Source: Paenibacillus kobensis NBRC 15729
Lineage (GTDB): Bacteria; Bacillota; Bacilli; Paenibacillales; Paenibacillaceae
Direction of reading: 5' to 3'
Length of the DNA stretch: 64,000 nt
NCBI RefSeq assembly: GCF_004000825.1
Contig: NZ_BILZ01000003.1
Span: forward strand, 62,001-126,000
Position numbers and translations under genes: made by a program. Positions within the stretch are counted from its first letter, which is position 1. Each line of letters starts with the position of its first letter. A model generated the notes under the pieces. That model was given only the letters and a program-made list of their open reading frames with translations, had not been told where the DNA came from and ran no database searches. Of this stretch, positions 7,033 through 15,075 are shown piece after piece.

Positions 7033-8688
7033 ATGAGCAAGAGCAACCCAGTATGGAGCCGCACGGCAGGGACTTATCTTTTAGCGTGCGCTATTTTAAT
7101 GAGTGTCATCAGCATACCTGGGGCCGCGTTTGGCGAGGGACCTGCCGATCCGGCTCCGGTACTGCAGCCGACGGGCACCTCGAACGGCAAGAAAGTGTTG
7201 TTCGATAACACACACGGTCAAACGGCGGGCGCCGCGGACTGGGTGATTGACGGTGCTTTCTCGGATTACGCGCAGGCTTTAGCTGGACAAGGCTACTACG
7301 TCAAAGAGCTGCGCAAAACGACCCCGCTCACGCTGAGCGATCTATCGGGATACAATGTCTTCGTTATCGGCGAAGCGAACATCCCTTACAAGGCATCCGA
7401 ACAAGCTGCGATGCTGCAGTACGTTCAGAACGGCGGCAGCATCTTCTTCATCGCGGACCATTACAATGCGGACCGGAATAAGAACCGGTGGGATTCCTCC
7501 GAAGTGTTCAACGGGTACCGCCGCGGCGCATGGACGAACCCGGCCAAAGGGATGAGCACCGAAGAGGCTAACTCCGACGCCATGCAGGGCGTCGTCAGTT
7601 CGGACTGGCTAGGAACGAACTTCGGCGTCCGGTTCCGTTATAACGCCATCGGGGATGTTACCGCGAATACTATCGTCTCCCCGTCGCAAGCGTTCGGCAT
7701 CACCCAAGGCGTATCGACCGTAGCGATGCATGCAGGTTCCACACTTGCCATTATGGACCCGCTCAAAGCGAAAGGAATTGTCTATCTGCCTTCCACCACG
7801 ACGAAATGGTCGAGTGCCGTCGATCAGGGCGTCTATGAAGGCGGCGGCGTGAATGAAGGGCCGTATGTTGCCGTCTCGAAAGTCGGACTCGGGAAAGCCG
7901 CTTTCATCGGCGACTCCTCTGCCGTCGAGGACGCAACGCCGAAGTATAAGCGCGAAGAGACCGGGGCTGCGAAGACGACTTACGCCGGATTCACCGAACA
8001 AAATGACAGCGCGCTGCTCGTCAACCTCGCCAACTGGCTATCCGTTCAAGAATCCTACACTAGCCTGAATCAAGTAAGCGGGCTGACGCTGGACCAACCG
8101 ACCTCGCTGCTTGCAATGGAAGATCCGGCTGCATCGACCGAGCCGCAAGCAGAACCATGGGCGGCACCAGCTGCCGACTACAAATGGTGGGACCGCTGCA
8201 CGTTCAAGACGGGCTCCTACGGAGCCGGCACCTGTACCGTTACGAACCCGTCAACAACGCTTAACGAAGGTTTCGAGAGCGGCAGCAAAACCGCGTATAC
8301 GACTGGAAATGTTACGCTCAGCACCGGTTCGTGGACGTTCAATAACGCGCTTATCGGCAATTTGAGCACCGACAAGAAGACCGGCACGCAATCCGCCCGC
8401 GTTCGCGCGGCTGGATTCATCCAAATGAACTTCAACGTGGCGTCTGCAACAACCGTTAAGCTAAGCGTGGCGAACTTCAACACTGACTCGGGCGCGACTT
8501 GGAAGCTGCAGAAATCGACGAATGCAGGGACAAGCTGGACCGACGTTACGACCGCAGCAGCCGCGACCTCGACCTTGACCGAGAAGACGATTACCGTCAA
8601 CTCGACCGTTCCCGTCCGCTTCAAGATTGTCGTTGCCGGCACGGCCGACAGCCGGATCAACGTGGATACTTTCTTGGTTGTGAATTAG
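7033..8688 (+). CDS. Secreted protein with GIFT/glutamine-amidotransferase-like domain
   Basis: Exported protein of 551 aa. Residues 1-35 are a signal peptide (basic start, hydrophobic core, cleavage near AAFGEG). Residues about 50-340 form an alpha/beta domain resembling the GldG/IFT52 GIFT or class I glutamine-amidotransferase fold: KVLFDNTHGQTAGAADW, YNVFVIGEANIPY, MLQYVQNGGSIFFIADHY and KAAFIGDSSAVED. Such proteins are often annotated as DNA-binding or nuclease-like, but no nuclease motif is evident. After a linker, the C-terminal 150 residues read as a beta-sandwich (LNEGFESGSKTAY, VDTFLVVN), like carbohydrate- or surface-binding modules. The start follows GGAGGAGAG. Function is not assigned. 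Confidence 0.75.
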   Translation: MSKSNPVWSRTAGTYLLACAILMSVISIPGAAFGEGPADPAPVLQPTGTSNGKKVLFDNTHGQTAGAADWVIDGAFSDYAQALAGQGYYVKELRKTTPLTLSDLSGYNVFVIGEANIPYKASEQAAMLQYVQNGGSIFFIADHYNADRNKNRWDSSEVFNGYRRGAWTNPAKGMSTEEANSDAMQGVVSSDWLGTNFGVRFRYNAIGDVTANTIVSPSQAFGITQGVSTVAMHAGSTLAIMDPLKAKGIVYLPSTTTKWSSAVDQGVYEGGGVNEGPYVAVSKVGLGKAAFIGDSSAVEDATPKYKREETGAAKTTYAGFTEQNDSALLVNLANWLSVQESYTSLNQVSGLTLDQPTSLLAMEDPAASTEPQAEPWAAPAADYKWWDRCTFKTGSYGAGTCTVTNPSTTLNEGFESGSKTAYTTGNVTLSTGSWTFNNALIGNLSTDKKTGTQSARVRAAGFIQMNFNVASATTVKLSVANFNTDSGATWKLQKSTNAGTSWTDVTTAAAATSTLTEKTITVNSTVPVRFKIVVAGTADSRINVDTFLVVN

Positions 8689-8711
8689 TCCGATTCTTGA
8701 AGTGGAATACA

Positions 8712-8740
8712 AAAAAGGATGGCGGGATGCCATCCTTTTT
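8712..8740. terminator. Bidirectional terminator
   Basis: 12-bp stem AAAAAGGATGGC with its complement, 5-nt loop, A-tract before and T-tract after. Serves the convergent genes on both sides. Confidence 0.9.
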
Positions 8741-8746
8741 GGCTGC

Positions 8747-9181
8747 CTATTCCTTTCCTGCGACGGCGAGCTTATCTGCATATCGGGCAAGGTTAGATAC
8801 CGTCTCGTACAGCTCCTCTTGGCAAAAGCCCATCTCTTGAGCCATTTGCTCCGAATTCGGTCCTTCGATTTCGATGATGTGAGTAATTTGAGTGCCGGAG
8901 GATAGAGGGGTCAGTTCATGCCGGCCAACAATCGCATGGTCGGGTCCAATCGGGGTTCGGTCGACAAAACATTGCCCCTCTACGACTTGAAGCAATTCAA
9001 ACGCAAGCTCAGGCCCTCCTGCCGGCTGCAGCACTCCCGTTGTTCCCGCTGCGAAAGGCCCCTCCGGCCGATAGAAGGAAAGACCGTAATCCCACTTCGA
9101 CCAATTGCTGAAATCGCAATAGATTTGCCACACCTCGGCCGATGACACCTTGGTTTGTTCCGTTGCTGAAACCGTCCACAT
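8747..9181 (-). CDS. SRPBCC-family protein
   Basis: Cytoplasmic ligand-binding protein of 144 residues with the SRPBCC fold (polyketide cyclase/dehydrase type). It opens MWTVSATEQTKVSSAEVWQIY, followed by DFSNWSKWDYGL, FAAGTTGVLQPAGG, and a C-terminal helix running from AQEMGFCQEELY to the end. The start follows GAGGGATG. It lies back to back with an AraC-type gene. An inverted repeat, CTGACA and TGTCAG (9229-9246), sits between them and may be an operator. The ligand and role are unknown. Confidence 0.82.
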   Translation of the reverse strand: MWTVSATEQTKVSSAEVWQIYCDFSNWSKWDYGLSFYRPEGPFAAGTTGVLQPAGGPELAFELLQVVEGQCFVDRTPIGPDHAIVGRHELTPLSSGTQITHIIEIEGPNSEQMAQEMGFCQEELYETVSNLARYADKLAVAGKE

Positions 9182-9228
9182 CTAGCATCCCTCTTTTCCT
9201 CGTTTGCACTCATCATACGTTAAAGCCG

Positions 9229-9246
9229 CTGACAACTGTATGTCAG
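9229..9246. promoter_or_regulatory. Inverted repeat CTGACA-N6-TGTCAG
   Basis: Perfect 6-bp arms with a 6-bp spacer in the divergent region between the SRPBCC and AraC genes, about 50 bp before the SRPBCC start. Candidate operator; the binding protein is unknown. Confidence 0.4.
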
Positions 9247-9386
9247 TGAATTTGCACAATCTGGATCGCTGCACGCCCAAATAGAGGATTTTACTAAAAC
9301 AATACCGAACATGATCATTTCGTACAAGGACGGCAATGTTCCATTATCCGCCGTCTCCTATAATCAAACCTGAAAGAAGGATCGGC

Positions 9387-10259
9387 ATGGATTGGCTTGC
9401 CCGCATGAATAACGCAATGGAATATATAGAGACACACCTGACGGAAGAAATGGACTACGATCAACTAGCCCGAATTGCCTGCTGCTCGACCTACCATTTT
9501 CACCGGATGTTCCCGTTCATAACCAATGTACCGCTCTCTGAATACATCCGGCGCAGGAGGCTGACCCTTGCCGCATTCGATCTGCAACTTGGCGGCGCCA
9601 AGGTCATCGACGTCGCGTTGAAGTATGGTTACGAATCGCCAGAGGCATTCTCCAGAGCGTTCAAAAAAATGCATGGTGTGATGCCAACATCGGCGCGCGA
9701 CAAGGGCGTTTCACTCAAAGCCTATCCCCGGTTATCCTTTCACATCTCAATTCGGGGAGATGCGGCAATGAATTATAGAATCGAGGAAAAACAAGCCATT
9801 GAAATGTTCGGCGTATCGACTGTCATCAGTGCTGATGGCGAGAGACCGTTTATTGAAATACCGGAGTTCTGGACACGGTGCATCACCGACGGAACCGTCG
9901 ATCGAATTCGTGCAGCTGCAGAATTAGGGGACAATGGCCAGATTCATTCGGTCACGTACAACCATCAAGCCGAGAGTAAAAACTACATGATCGGTTATTT
10001 CTTGCCCCAAAGCGGCTTGCCGGAGGGGTTCGAGAGGTTTCAAATTCCTCCTCAGACATACGCTATTTTCTCAACCGGAGTCAATCCCGACGGACAGAAT
10101 GATATCCATGGATTGTGGAGACGGATATGGGGAGAATGGTTTCCGAGCTCCAATTACGAATTCGCCAACGGCCCCGAGTTCGAAATGACTTACGACCGCG
10201 GCAGCGGCATGTACGAAATCGAAGTTTGGATTCCGGTCGTTAAGAGGTCCGGGGCTTAG
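9387..10259 (+). CDS. AraC-family regulator with GyrI-like effector domain
   Basis: Transcriptional regulator of about 290 aa. Residues 1-105 hold two AraC helix-turn-helix motifs (MDYDQLARIACCSTYHFHRM, then KVIDVALKYGYESPEAFSRA followed by FKKMHGVMP). Residues 130-290 form an effector-binding GyrI-like/AraE-binding domain (NYRIEEKQAIEMFGVS, WIPVV at the end). This architecture is shared by the Rob/SoxS-like regulators and B. subtilis YdeE types that sense small hydrophobic compounds. The start at 9387 (MDWLARMNNAMEYIE) is supported by GAAGG and by where homology begins. The targets could include the neighbouring SRPBCC gene. Confidence 0.9.
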   Translation: MDWLARMNNAMEYIETHLTEEMDYDQLARIACCSTYHFHRMFPFITNVPLSEYIRRRRLTLAAFDLQLGGAKVIDVALKYGYESPEAFSRAFKKMHGVMPTSARDKGVSLKAYPRLSFHISIRGDAAMNYRIEEKQAIEMFGVSTVISADGERPFIEIPEFWTRCITDGTVDRIRAAAELGDNGQIHSVTYNHQAESKNYMIGYFLPQSGLPEGFERFQIPPQTYAIFSTGVNPDGQNDIHGLWRRIWGEWFPSSNYEFANGPEFEMTYDRGSGMYEIEVWIPVVKRSGA

Positions 10260-10270
10260 AGCGGAGACAG

Positions 10271-10307
10271 AGAGCAGCACAAGTGATTCCCACTGTACTG
10301 CTCTTTT
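10271..10307 (+). terminator. Terminator after AraC gene
   Basis: Stem AGAGCAG with inner pairing CAAGTG/CACTG and complement CTGCTCT, followed by TTTTG. Confidence 0.7.
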
Positions 10308-10343
10308 GGGGCTTACCTTGCTTCCACCTTAATTTGTGAGGGG

Positions 10344-11183
10344 TTATTTGGGTACAAACGTATGCTCAGCGAAACTAGACCGCTCAATAAATTGATGTCT
10401 TTCGTAAAATCTTTTGGCCCCGCTATTGGATTGCGCCACACGCAAAAATATATTATTTATCCCCAATATGGACGCCATTCGATGGATACAACTGTTCAAT
10501 ATTAGACTTCCGTACCCGCAGTTCTGATAGTCAGGGTGAATGACAAAATCCCGAATGTACTGGCCTGCTATAATGTAAGCTCCGACTAGTTTATCCTCAA
10601 TCCAAAAAGATCTTACCCGATCTTCCGCTTCGCAACTTAGCAAGAAACGCAAAAAATCGTCTTTTGATTTTATTTCTGTGCTCCAGCCATTTTCAACATT
10701 CAATTGATAATAGGCTCTATCGAACAATTGAACGAAAGGATCAAGCCACCCCGGGGAAAATCCCTTCTCAACGAGCGGATGCATCTCCAATACCTTCATT
10801 TCCTTACTGAAATCGTACTGGAGCTGGAAGCCTTCCATGTCGGTCGCAAATCCAAGTTTACGAGCGAGCTGAATGAACTCTTTATTCGGCCCGTAGATGT
10901 TAAAACAAACTTCTTTTGTTTCATTGGTGCCTAAGTGTCTTTGCAGGCTTGTCTCCATAAGGTTCAGCAAAGCTTCATCATGACGATAACGAGAAAAAGC
11001 TGCATAAGCGATCGTACAATCATCATTCTCAACTATACAGAAAACACCGTGGTGATAACGCGATTCCTCATAATGAACAAGGGTTACTGTCCCATTAGCA
11101 AATGCGTCGCGCACGTAATTCTCCGCACCCGTAGATATCAAAGACATGAATCGGCATACTCTGCTCTCTATGCTATTCTCCAT
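10344..11183 (-). CDS. GNAT-family N-acetyltransferase
   Basis: Cytoplasmic acetyl-CoA-dependent acyltransferase of 279 aa. The C-terminal half carries the GNAT fold: VGAYIIAGQYIRDFVIHPDY, then the acetyl-CoA loop QNCGYGSLIL, and near the end VAQSNSGAKRFYERHQF. The N-terminal half (residues 1-140) looks like a degenerate second GNAT module (FCIVENDDCTIAYAAFSRY, LARKLGF), giving a tandem arrangement. The start follows GGTGGGAT. The acceptor substrate cannot be predicted. Confidence 0.85.
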   Translation of the reverse strand: MENSIESRVCRFMSLISTGAENYVRDAFANGTVTLVHYEESRYHHGVFCIVENDDCTIAYAAFSRYRHDEALLNLMETSLQRHLGTNETKEVCFNIYGPNKEFIQLARKLGFATDMEGFQLQYDFSKEMKVLEMHPLVEKGFSPGWLDPFVQLFDRAYYQLNVENGWSTEIKSKDDFLRFLLSCEAEDRVRSFWIEDKLVGAYIIAGQYIRDFVIHPDYQNCGYGSLILNSCIHRMASILGINNIFLRVAQSNSGAKRFYERHQFIERSSFAEHTFVPK

Positions 11184-11300
11184 ATTTATCCCACCTTTAA
11201 TATACAGTTTAACAGATACTGCTAGAAATGTTCATATCCTAATAAGGATACCGGTTTGGTGAAATACTCTGTATGGCTGACACAGGAGGTGAACGACAAA

Positions 11301-11399
11301 GTGAGTACGAAAGCTAAGCCCGATAAAAGCGATCCAAAGAAAAGCGCGTCGCGTTCGAACGACCCGAATGATCAAGGAAAACCTAATGTGCAAAAATAA
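11301..11399 (+). CDS. Small hydrophilic protein, 32 aa
   Basis: A GTG start directly behind a perfect AGGAGGTGA ribosome site opens a 32-codon frame ending TAA, followed by a strong terminator at 11447. The product (starting MSTKAKPDKSDPKKSASRS, ending GKPNVQK) is almost entirely Lys, Asp, Ser, Pro and Asn with no hydrophobic core, so it should be disordered. This composition resembles minor small acid-soluble spore proteins, but no family signature was recognised and the sporulation link is inference. The ribosome site and terminator make a real gene likely. Confidence 0.7.
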   Translation: MSTKAKPDKSDPKKSASRSNDPNDQGKPNVQK

Positions 11400-11446
11400 G
11401 ACGAAGCAAAGCTGTCAATGCCCCGTGACATCAGAGGCATGCATAA

Positions 11447-11475
11447 CAAAACCCGGTCTGCATGACCGGGTTTTG
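11447..11475. terminator. Bidirectional terminator
   Basis: 12-bp perfect stem CAAAACCCGGTC with complement, loop TGCAT, between the 32-aa gene and the convergent YCII gene. Confidence 0.9.
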
Positions 11476-11482
11476 TTGGGTG

Positions 11483-11809
11483 TTATTTCGGCAAGACGGC
11501 CATCATCGGATAAAATTCCGTAGTCATGATACCCGCGATAACGGCAGGATCTTCTGCGATGAGTGTTGGGACTTGATCAGCATTCTCGACCTCAATGATG
11601 GCGAGCCCATGCGGATCATCCGGTTTCCGGACAGGTCCGAACACAAGAGCGATCCCCTGGTTCTGCTTGTCCGTCCAGTAAGCAATGTGCTTAAACATAA
11701 TGCTTCGTTCTTCCTCGGTCATATCTTGATGGAAAGTTAATCTTGGTGGTGTAGACCATAACATAAAGTGCATTTTTCCCGGATTGTTGCTTGCGGTGTT
11801 ATCCGACAT
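11483..11809 (-). CDS. YCII-related protein
   Basis: Small cytoplasmic protein of about 108 aa of the YciI-like/YCII-related superfamily (ferredoxin-like alpha+beta barrel, usually dimeric). It shows HFMLWSTPPRLTF, an acidic helix EEERSIMFKHIAYWTDKQ, the GIALVFGPVRKPDDPHGLAI strand pair, and DPAVIAGIMTTEFYPM. Some relatives act in chlorinated-aromatic degradation, but most have no known role. Start placed at 11809 behind GGAGG; an in-frame ATG 11 codons upstream has a weaker site. Confidence 0.82.
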   Translation of the reverse strand: MSDNTASNNPGKMHFMLWSTPPRLTFHQDMTEEERSIMFKHIAYWTDKQNQGIALVFGPVRKPDDPHGLAIIEVENADQVPTLIAEDPAVIAGIMTTEFYPMMAVLPK

Positions 11810-11948
11810 TGCGAGAGCCTCCACATACCCCAAATTTGTCATCCATTTAGCCCTTCACTTCATGATCATTATCCCTTCAATCGCTTTCCCGATGCAAGTG
11901 ACGGATACGTTCATGTACGGGACGCCATCGTCAGCTACTCCATTCAGC

Positions 11949-12128
11949 TGTGACTCCAATGAAATTCAGGAACTGGCCGTTCGGACAGGTTTATCGATTC
12001 ACACTATACGTTATTATGAGAAGGAGGGGCTGTTAGATAAGGCTGTTAGATCGGCATGTCCAAGGGGTGCGAACAACTATCGCAATTCCATCCATGACTA
12101 TGAATCGGGTTCAGGAGGCCGTCCATGA
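11949..12128 (+). pseudogene. MerR-family regulator remnant (N-terminal HTH only)
   Basis: The frame encodes EIQELAVRTGLSIHTIRYY, then EKEGLLDKAVR and NNYR, the DNA-binding winged helix of a MerR regulator. It then runs into unrelated residues and stops at 12128. No start with a ribosome site is visible: the AATGAAATTCAG at the head looks like a start that lost its frame. The dimerisation helix and effector part are absent. Its last bases supply the AGGAGG and ATG of the next gene, so the regulator has been truncated or fused at this junction. Probably non-functional. Confidence 0.75.
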
Positions 12129-13231
12129 TCCAATCCTTAAACGAACGAGGCATTCCCTATCGGCGGATGCACAATCTGCGGATCGCCGGCGCGAGGTTAG
12201 ATACGTGCGAGCATGTCGTCAGACATCTCGGCGCTCTGCAAGCGCAAGATTATCATCAGGCTTTGTGGGCCGTCGGAATGCGTACGCAATCGGCCACCGT
12301 GACGGATGTCGAGAAGCTCATTGAAGACCGTAAAATTGTTCTGACTTGGGCGCTGCGCGGTACAATTCATTGCGTCCATCCGGACAACGTGAGATGGATG
12401 CTGAAGCATCTAGCCCCGCGTATTCTGGCTAAGGATGAGCGAAGACTGGAACAATTGGAGCTTAATCAGGAGATTATTGAGCGCTGCAGACAGATCGTCT
12501 ATACCGCCTTGGGCAGGAGCCAACGGTTAGCCCGTCCTGATCTGATGCTATTACTGGAGGAGCATGGAATCCCCACCGATAACCAGCGAGGATATCATCT
12601 TCTGTGGCATCTCGCGCAGAGCGGCCATATTTGTCTTGGGCCGAGAGAAGGCAAGCAGCAAACCTTTGTTTTGCTGGATGAGTGGGTACCTTCAGCGAAC
12701 GATTTAAGCAGGAGCGATGCGCTCGCTTTGCTTGCGGAGAGGTATTATGCGAGCCATGGCCCGGCAACCGTACAGGATCTGGCCTGGTGGGCCGGGATCA
12801 CGCTCTCGGATGCAAGACAAGGAATCGAAGCGGCGCAATCTCGGCTGGTGTCAGAAACAATAAACGGACAAACCTACTGGAGAGCCGACAACGCCCATGA
12901 GTCCTCCGCGGGTGAAGGACCGGCTGTTCATCTGCTACCGGGATTCGACGAATATCTGCTCGGCTACAAAGACCGGAGCCCGGTATTGCGTGCGGAACAT
13001 GCCCGGCACATCATCCCGGGCAATAACGGGGTATTCATGCCGACCATCGTTGTCGACGGTCAAGTCTGCGGCATATGGAAGCGAACTGTGAAGAGCAAAG
13101 GGATCGACATCGAATTTAAACTCTTTGCCCCTCTGAGAGACAGTGAACAGCATATCATTGAGGCTGCAGAGCGATATTGCGCATTTATGGGACTCCCTTT
13201 GGCCGCAACCTCTTTTCACCCGATGGAATAA
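12125..13231 (+). CDS. Winged-helix protein of the AlkZ/YcaQ type (HTH_42), candidate DNA glycosylase
   Basis: Protein of 368 aa built of tandem winged helices (HTH_42 family). Members studied in Streptomyces (AlkZ) and E. coli (YcaQ) are DNA glycosylases that excise bulky alkyl adducts or unhook interstrand crosslinks, using a QxQ motif. Here LGALQAQDY (Q39, Q41) is the equivalent motif. Other family features are TWALRGTIHCVHPDN, ARPDLMLLLEEHGI, LLPGFDEYLLGYKDRS and a C-terminal VDGQVCGIWKR. The start at 12125 has an ideal AGGAGG six bases upstream. It may protect against alkylating natural products. Glycosylase activity is inferred from family. Confidence 0.85.
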   Translation: MIQSLNERGIPYRRMHNLRIAGARLDTCEHVVRHLGALQAQDYHQALWAVGMRTQSATVTDVEKLIEDRKIVLTWALRGTIHCVHPDNVRWMLKHLAPRILAKDERRLEQLELNQEIIERCRQIVYTALGRSQRLARPDLMLLLEEHGIPTDNQRGYHLLWHLAQSGHICLGPREGKQQTFVLLDEWVPSANDLSRSDALALLAERYYASHGPATVQDLAWWAGITLSDARQGIEAAQSRLVSETINGQTYWRADNAHESSAGEGPAVHLLPGFDEYLLGYKDRSPVLRAEHARHIIPGNNGVFMPTIVVDGQVCGIWKRTVKSKGIDIEFKLFAPLRDSEQHIIEAAERYCAFMGLPLAATSFHPME

Positions 13232-13239
13232 AACAAAAT

Positions 13240-13265
13240 GAAGGGCACACGAGTCGGTGCCCTTC
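13240..13265. terminator. Bidirectional terminator
   Basis: 9-bp stem GAAGGGCAC with complement and an 8-nt loop between convergent genes. Confidence 0.75.
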
Positions 13266-13290
13266 AACGTCTTATTTGCTGCGCGCCTAA

Positions 13291-13932
13291 TTATTCGTTC
13301 ACATGCTTAAGCCAGTTCACGAAATCCCTTTGATTGCGCTCGGAGACACCATGATCGGTCGGATAAATGTTGAACGTCAAGTGAGACGTCAGACTTCCTA
13401 TATAATCGGCCGTTTCGTGACCGATCCGAATCGGGAACACAGAATCGAATTCGCCATGAGAAATAAATACCGATACATCTTGGATGCTCTTGAGCATATA
13501 TTCCGTCTTCACGAATTCCGGCACATACCCGTTCAACGCCACGATTCCCTTCAGCGCATCCCCCATCGTAAGCGCGAGCGCCATCGACAAGATCGCGCCC
13601 TGACTGAACCCGAGCAAATAGCGCTTGGCCGCATCAATCGGATACTTCTCCGTCGCATAGTGAAGGAATGCCTGCAAATGTTCAACCGCTTGATCGAACA
13701 TGTCCCGTATCGGATTGCCTAAGCTCTTCAGTTCATAATATTGGTAGCCCGCGCCCAATGTAAGATTGCCGCGAATGCCGACAATAATAAATTCATCCGC
13801 CAGAGGCTCCACTAAACCGAACATATTCCTTTCATTTGACCCTTTGCCGTGAAGCGTGAAGATCGCCGGATACCGCTTGTCCGGATCCATATGAGCTGGA
13901 AGATGAATGTCATACTGATAAGTTGGGGTCAT
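13291..13932 (-). CDS. Carboxylesterase/phospholipase-type alpha/beta hydrolase (MhqD-like)
   Basis: Cytoplasmic serine hydrolase of about 213 aa. The oxyanion segment is FTLHGKGSNERN (residues 26-36), the nucleophile elbow is GFSQGA (S110), and the other triad members are D163 (HGEFDSVFP) and H194 (PTDHG). Size and motifs fit the carboxylesterase group that includes B. subtilis MhqD, part of the MhqR quinone-response regulon. The DoxX gene starts upstream and ends 20 bp before this start, so the two form an operon; MhqP in that regulon is also DoxX-like. Start at 13932 follows AAAGGAGAAG. A role in quinone or catechol stress is inferred from the pairing. Confidence 0.85.
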   Translation of the reverse strand: MTPTYQYDIHLPAHMDPDKRYPAIFTLHGKGSNERNMFGLVEPLADEFIIVGIRGNLTLGAGYQYYELKSLGNPIRDMFDQAVEHLQAFLHYATEKYPIDAAKRYLLGFSQGAILSMALALTMGDALKGIVALNGYVPEFVKTEYMLKSIQDVSVFISHGEFDSVFPIRIGHETADYIGSLTSHLTFNIYPTDHGVSERNQRDFVNWLKHVNE

Positions 13933-13952
13933 GCGGTCACTTCTCCTTTGCG

Positions 13953-14357
13953 TTAGGCGCTGCGTTTTTTCCATAACACGCAATCAAGCGACAACGGCGA
14001 TCGTTCAGCGACAATCAGGTAAAACGCGATAACAATAAAGCTCAAGTCCAACTCATAGCCGGCCATCTGGCCGTTCCCAAGCAATCCGACGGACAGCTTA
14101 GCTGTCATAATCGCCCCAATGAGTATGACCACCAGCAAGGCTGCTACATATCGAGTGAAGAGACCTGCGATCAGCAGAATTCCCCCAACGAGCTCGATAT
14201 ACGCCACGGCATATGCGAATGGTCCCGGTACACCGATGGAGTCAAACCACGCCTCCACATTGCCTAAGCCCATCTGTAATTTGTCGATTCCGTGAGCTGT
14301 AAATAAGATACCGAGTACGACACGCGCTATAGTCGAAACAATGTTGATTTTCGTCAT
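13953..14357 (-). CDS. DoxX-family membrane protein (MhqP-like)
   Basis: Integral membrane protein of 134 aa with four predicted helices. DoxX marks are RVVLGILFTAHGIDKLQMGL in helix 1, GPFAYAVAYIELVGGILLIA in helix 2, GLFTRYVAALLVVILIGAI in helix 3 and the last helix LSFIVIAFYLIVAE. It is the first gene of a two-gene unit with the carboxylesterase and is divergent from an XRE-cupin regulator. The start follows AAAGGAGAG. A promoter with TTGACA and TATATT lies about 65-85 bp upstream. DoxX proteins of this kind are induced by quinones and thiol-reactive electrophiles in Bacillus; the chemistry is unsettled. Confidence 0.88.
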   Translation of the reverse strand: MTKINIVSTIARVVLGILFTAHGIDKLQMGLGNVEAWFDSIGVPGPFAYAVAYIELVGGILLIAGLFTRYVAALLVVILIGAIMTAKLSVGLLGNGQMAGYELDLSFIVIAFYLIVAERSPLSLDCVLWKKRSA

Positions 14358-14411
14358 ATTATTTCTCTCCTTTGAACATATTAGTCATAAAGATGTTTGT
14401 TTCGTATAGCT

Positions 14412-14441
14412 AATATATTGCGGAAAGGAGTAGCTTGTCAA
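14412..14441 (-). promoter_or_regulatory. Promoter of doxX-carboxylesterase operon
   Basis: On the minus strand TTGACA (14441-14436) and TATATT (14417-14412) are separated by 18 bp. Confidence 0.6.
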
Positions 14442-14445
14442 TAGA

Positions 14446-14486
14446 AATATTGTTATTATGAATATATATTCTGTATTACAAATATT
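14446..14486. promoter_or_regulatory. 41-bp imperfect palindrome upstream of XRE-cupin gene
   Basis: Extended symmetry around GAATATATATTC, with outer AATATT arms at both ends; arms of about 20 bp match at most positions. It lies 20 bp before the start of the XRE-cupin gene and beside the divergent doxX promoter, so it is a likely operator for one or both. Confidence 0.5.
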
Positions 14487-14504
14487 CTGATGGGGTGAAA
14501 TCCG

Positions 14505-15056
14505 TTGAACATCGGCTCCACCATTCGAACGATACGCAAACGCAAAAACATAACGATCGCGCAAATCTGTGAAGAAACCGGTTTGTCCCAAGGCTTCATG
14601 AGCCAGGTCGAAACGAATAAAACATCCCCTTCCATCGCGACCTTGGAGAGCATTGCCAAGTCCTTGAAGGTGCCGTTGGCTTACTTGCTGCTGCAGCAGG
14701 AGGAACGCATGAATATCGTTCGGAAGGACGAGCGAAAAATAACGACCAGCGGGACCGAGAAATTAAAAGTAGAGCACTTGAGCTCTACCAAAAACGTAAG
14801 GATGATGCTCGTGGAGATCCCTCCCGGCGCTTCGACAGGCCTGGCTCCGCACGCTCACGAAGGCGAGGAGGTCCACGTTGTTGTGAAGGGCAGAATTTAC
14901 GCCGAGCAAGGAGAGGATGCGTCCGAATTCAGAGAGGGTGACTCCTTCGGCTGGAATGCCTGCACGCCGCATCTTGTCAAAAATATTAGCGAGGAAACCG
15001 CTCTTATTCTGATTGCTGTCTATATCGAAAGCGATCAGGCTCAAGATTTTCTTTAA
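14505..15056 (+). CDS. XRE-family regulator with cupin domain
   Basis: Cytoplasmic repressor-type protein of 183 aa. Residues 1-65 are an XRE helix-turn-helix (IGSTIRTIRKRKNITIAQI, GLSQGFMSQVETNKTSPSIA). Residues 100-175 form a cupin barrel with the metal- or ligand-binding pattern PHAHEGEEVHVVVKGR and a later PHLVKN. This HTH-cupin architecture regulates small catabolic or detoxification units. TTG is the start codon, seven bases after GGGGTGA; no ATG is better placed. Being divergent from the doxX-esterase operon, it is the natural candidate regulator for it. The ligand is unknown. Confidence 0.9.
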   Translation: MNIGSTIRTIRKRKNITIAQICEETGLSQGFMSQVETNKTSPSIATLESIAKSLKVPLAYLLLQQEERMNIVRKDERKITTSGTEKLKVEHLSSTKNVRMMLVEIPPGASTGLAPHAHEGEEVHVVVKGRIYAEQGEDASEFREGDSFGWNACTPHLVKNISEETALILIAVYIESDQAQDFL

Positions 15057-15075
15057 ACCAACTATAGGAATTATT

